Origin: Bacteroidota bacterium
GTDB taxonomy: Bacteria; Bacteroidota; Bacteroidia; Bacteroidales; Dysgonomonadaceae
Length of the DNA stretch: 5,350 nt
Assembly: GCA_023418255.1 (NCBI GenBank)
Contig: JAEZZZ010000053.1
Coordinates: 1 to 5,350 of the forward strand
Reading direction: 5' to 3'
Shown: in pieces, positions 5,289-5,350 of the stretch
How the letters are laid out: every line of letters begins with the position of its first letter
Numbering within the stretch: the first letter of the stretch is position 1
Translations under genes and position numbers: made by a program
Notes under the pieces: model-generated
What the model was told of the DNA's origin: nothing
Databases searched by the model: none
The model's input: only the letters and a program-made list of their open reading frames with translations

Positions 5289-5350
5289 ATGATAGGAAAA
5301 TTACCCGAAAAAGGACAACGAGACTTGTTTCGTCCGATGTTGAAAGACTT
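5289..5350 (+). CDS. IS5-like transposase, N-terminal fragment cut by window end
   Basis: An open frame starts at ATG 5289 and runs off the window after 20 full codons. It opens MIGKLPEKGQRDLFRPMLKD. This matches the start of DDE transposases common in Bacteroidetes genomes, in the IS5/IS1182-like group with an InsH-type N-terminal domain (Mx-GK-x-P-x3-QRDLFRPxLxD). The DDE catalytic residues lie beyond the edge, so family and intactness cannot be confirmed. It is co-directional with nadK, and the left end of the element must fall between the nadK stop at 5167 and this ATG. It is unrelated to the IS66 remnant at the other end of the window. Confidence 0.65.
   Translation, partial: MIGKLPEKGQRDLFRPMLKD

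Noticed and set aside
1..5350. The two insertion sequences as ends of a composite transposon carrying the core genes
   Set aside because: They belong to different families, one is decayed, and the genes between are ordinary housekeeping genes in a plausible native order.
1..5350. CRISPR array, tRNA, rRNA or phage attachment site
   Set aside because: No regularly spaced direct repeats, no tRNA-like cloverleaf sequence and no integrase were seen on either strand.

Overview
The window looks like a chromosomal segment from a member of the Bacteroidetes, most likely Bacteroidales. The protein sequences read as that phylum's versions of PdxJ, NAD kinase and the ExbB-ExbD-TonB set. The best promoter-like site has the Bacteroidetes -7 form TAnnTTTG, and start codons of the core genes mostly lack a Shine-Dalgarno sequence. 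I cannot name the genus.

Layout, left to right. Positions 1-518 hold a decayed IS66-type insertion sequence on the minus strand: a tnpB (Orf2) broken by two apparent frameshifts, followed by the start codon of the next IS66 gene, which stops after four codons. Positions 519-659 are non-coding with two small inverted repeats. Positions 660-3964 are a minus-strand gene cluster read right to left: pdxJ, exbB, exbD, a tonB-like gene and a DJ-1/PfpI-family gene. The last four are tightly spaced or overlapping and probably one operon; pdxJ lies 69 bp upstream of exbB and may belong to the same transcript. Positions 3965-4264 are the divergent intergenic region with promoter-like sites for pdxJ (minus) and nadK (plus). 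NAD kinase occupies 4265-5167 on the plus strand. From about 5168 to the window end is the start of a second, unrelated insertion sequence whose transposase begins at 5289 and is cut by the window edge.

How the genes work together: ExbB and ExbD form the proton-driven inner-membrane motor that energises TonB, which powers uptake through outer-membrane TonB-dependent receptors (SusC-like and siderophore/haem receptors in this phylum). PdxJ makes pyridoxine 5'-phosphate and NadK makes NADP, both core cofactor steps. The DJ-1-like protein is probably a stress or repair hydrolase.

I see no sign of a novel system. The points most worth a second look are the missing histidine in the TonB transmembrane helix, the nearly readable tnpB pseudogene with its preserved ATGA overlap to the next gene, and a similar palindromic -7-like block just upstream of both transposition genes.
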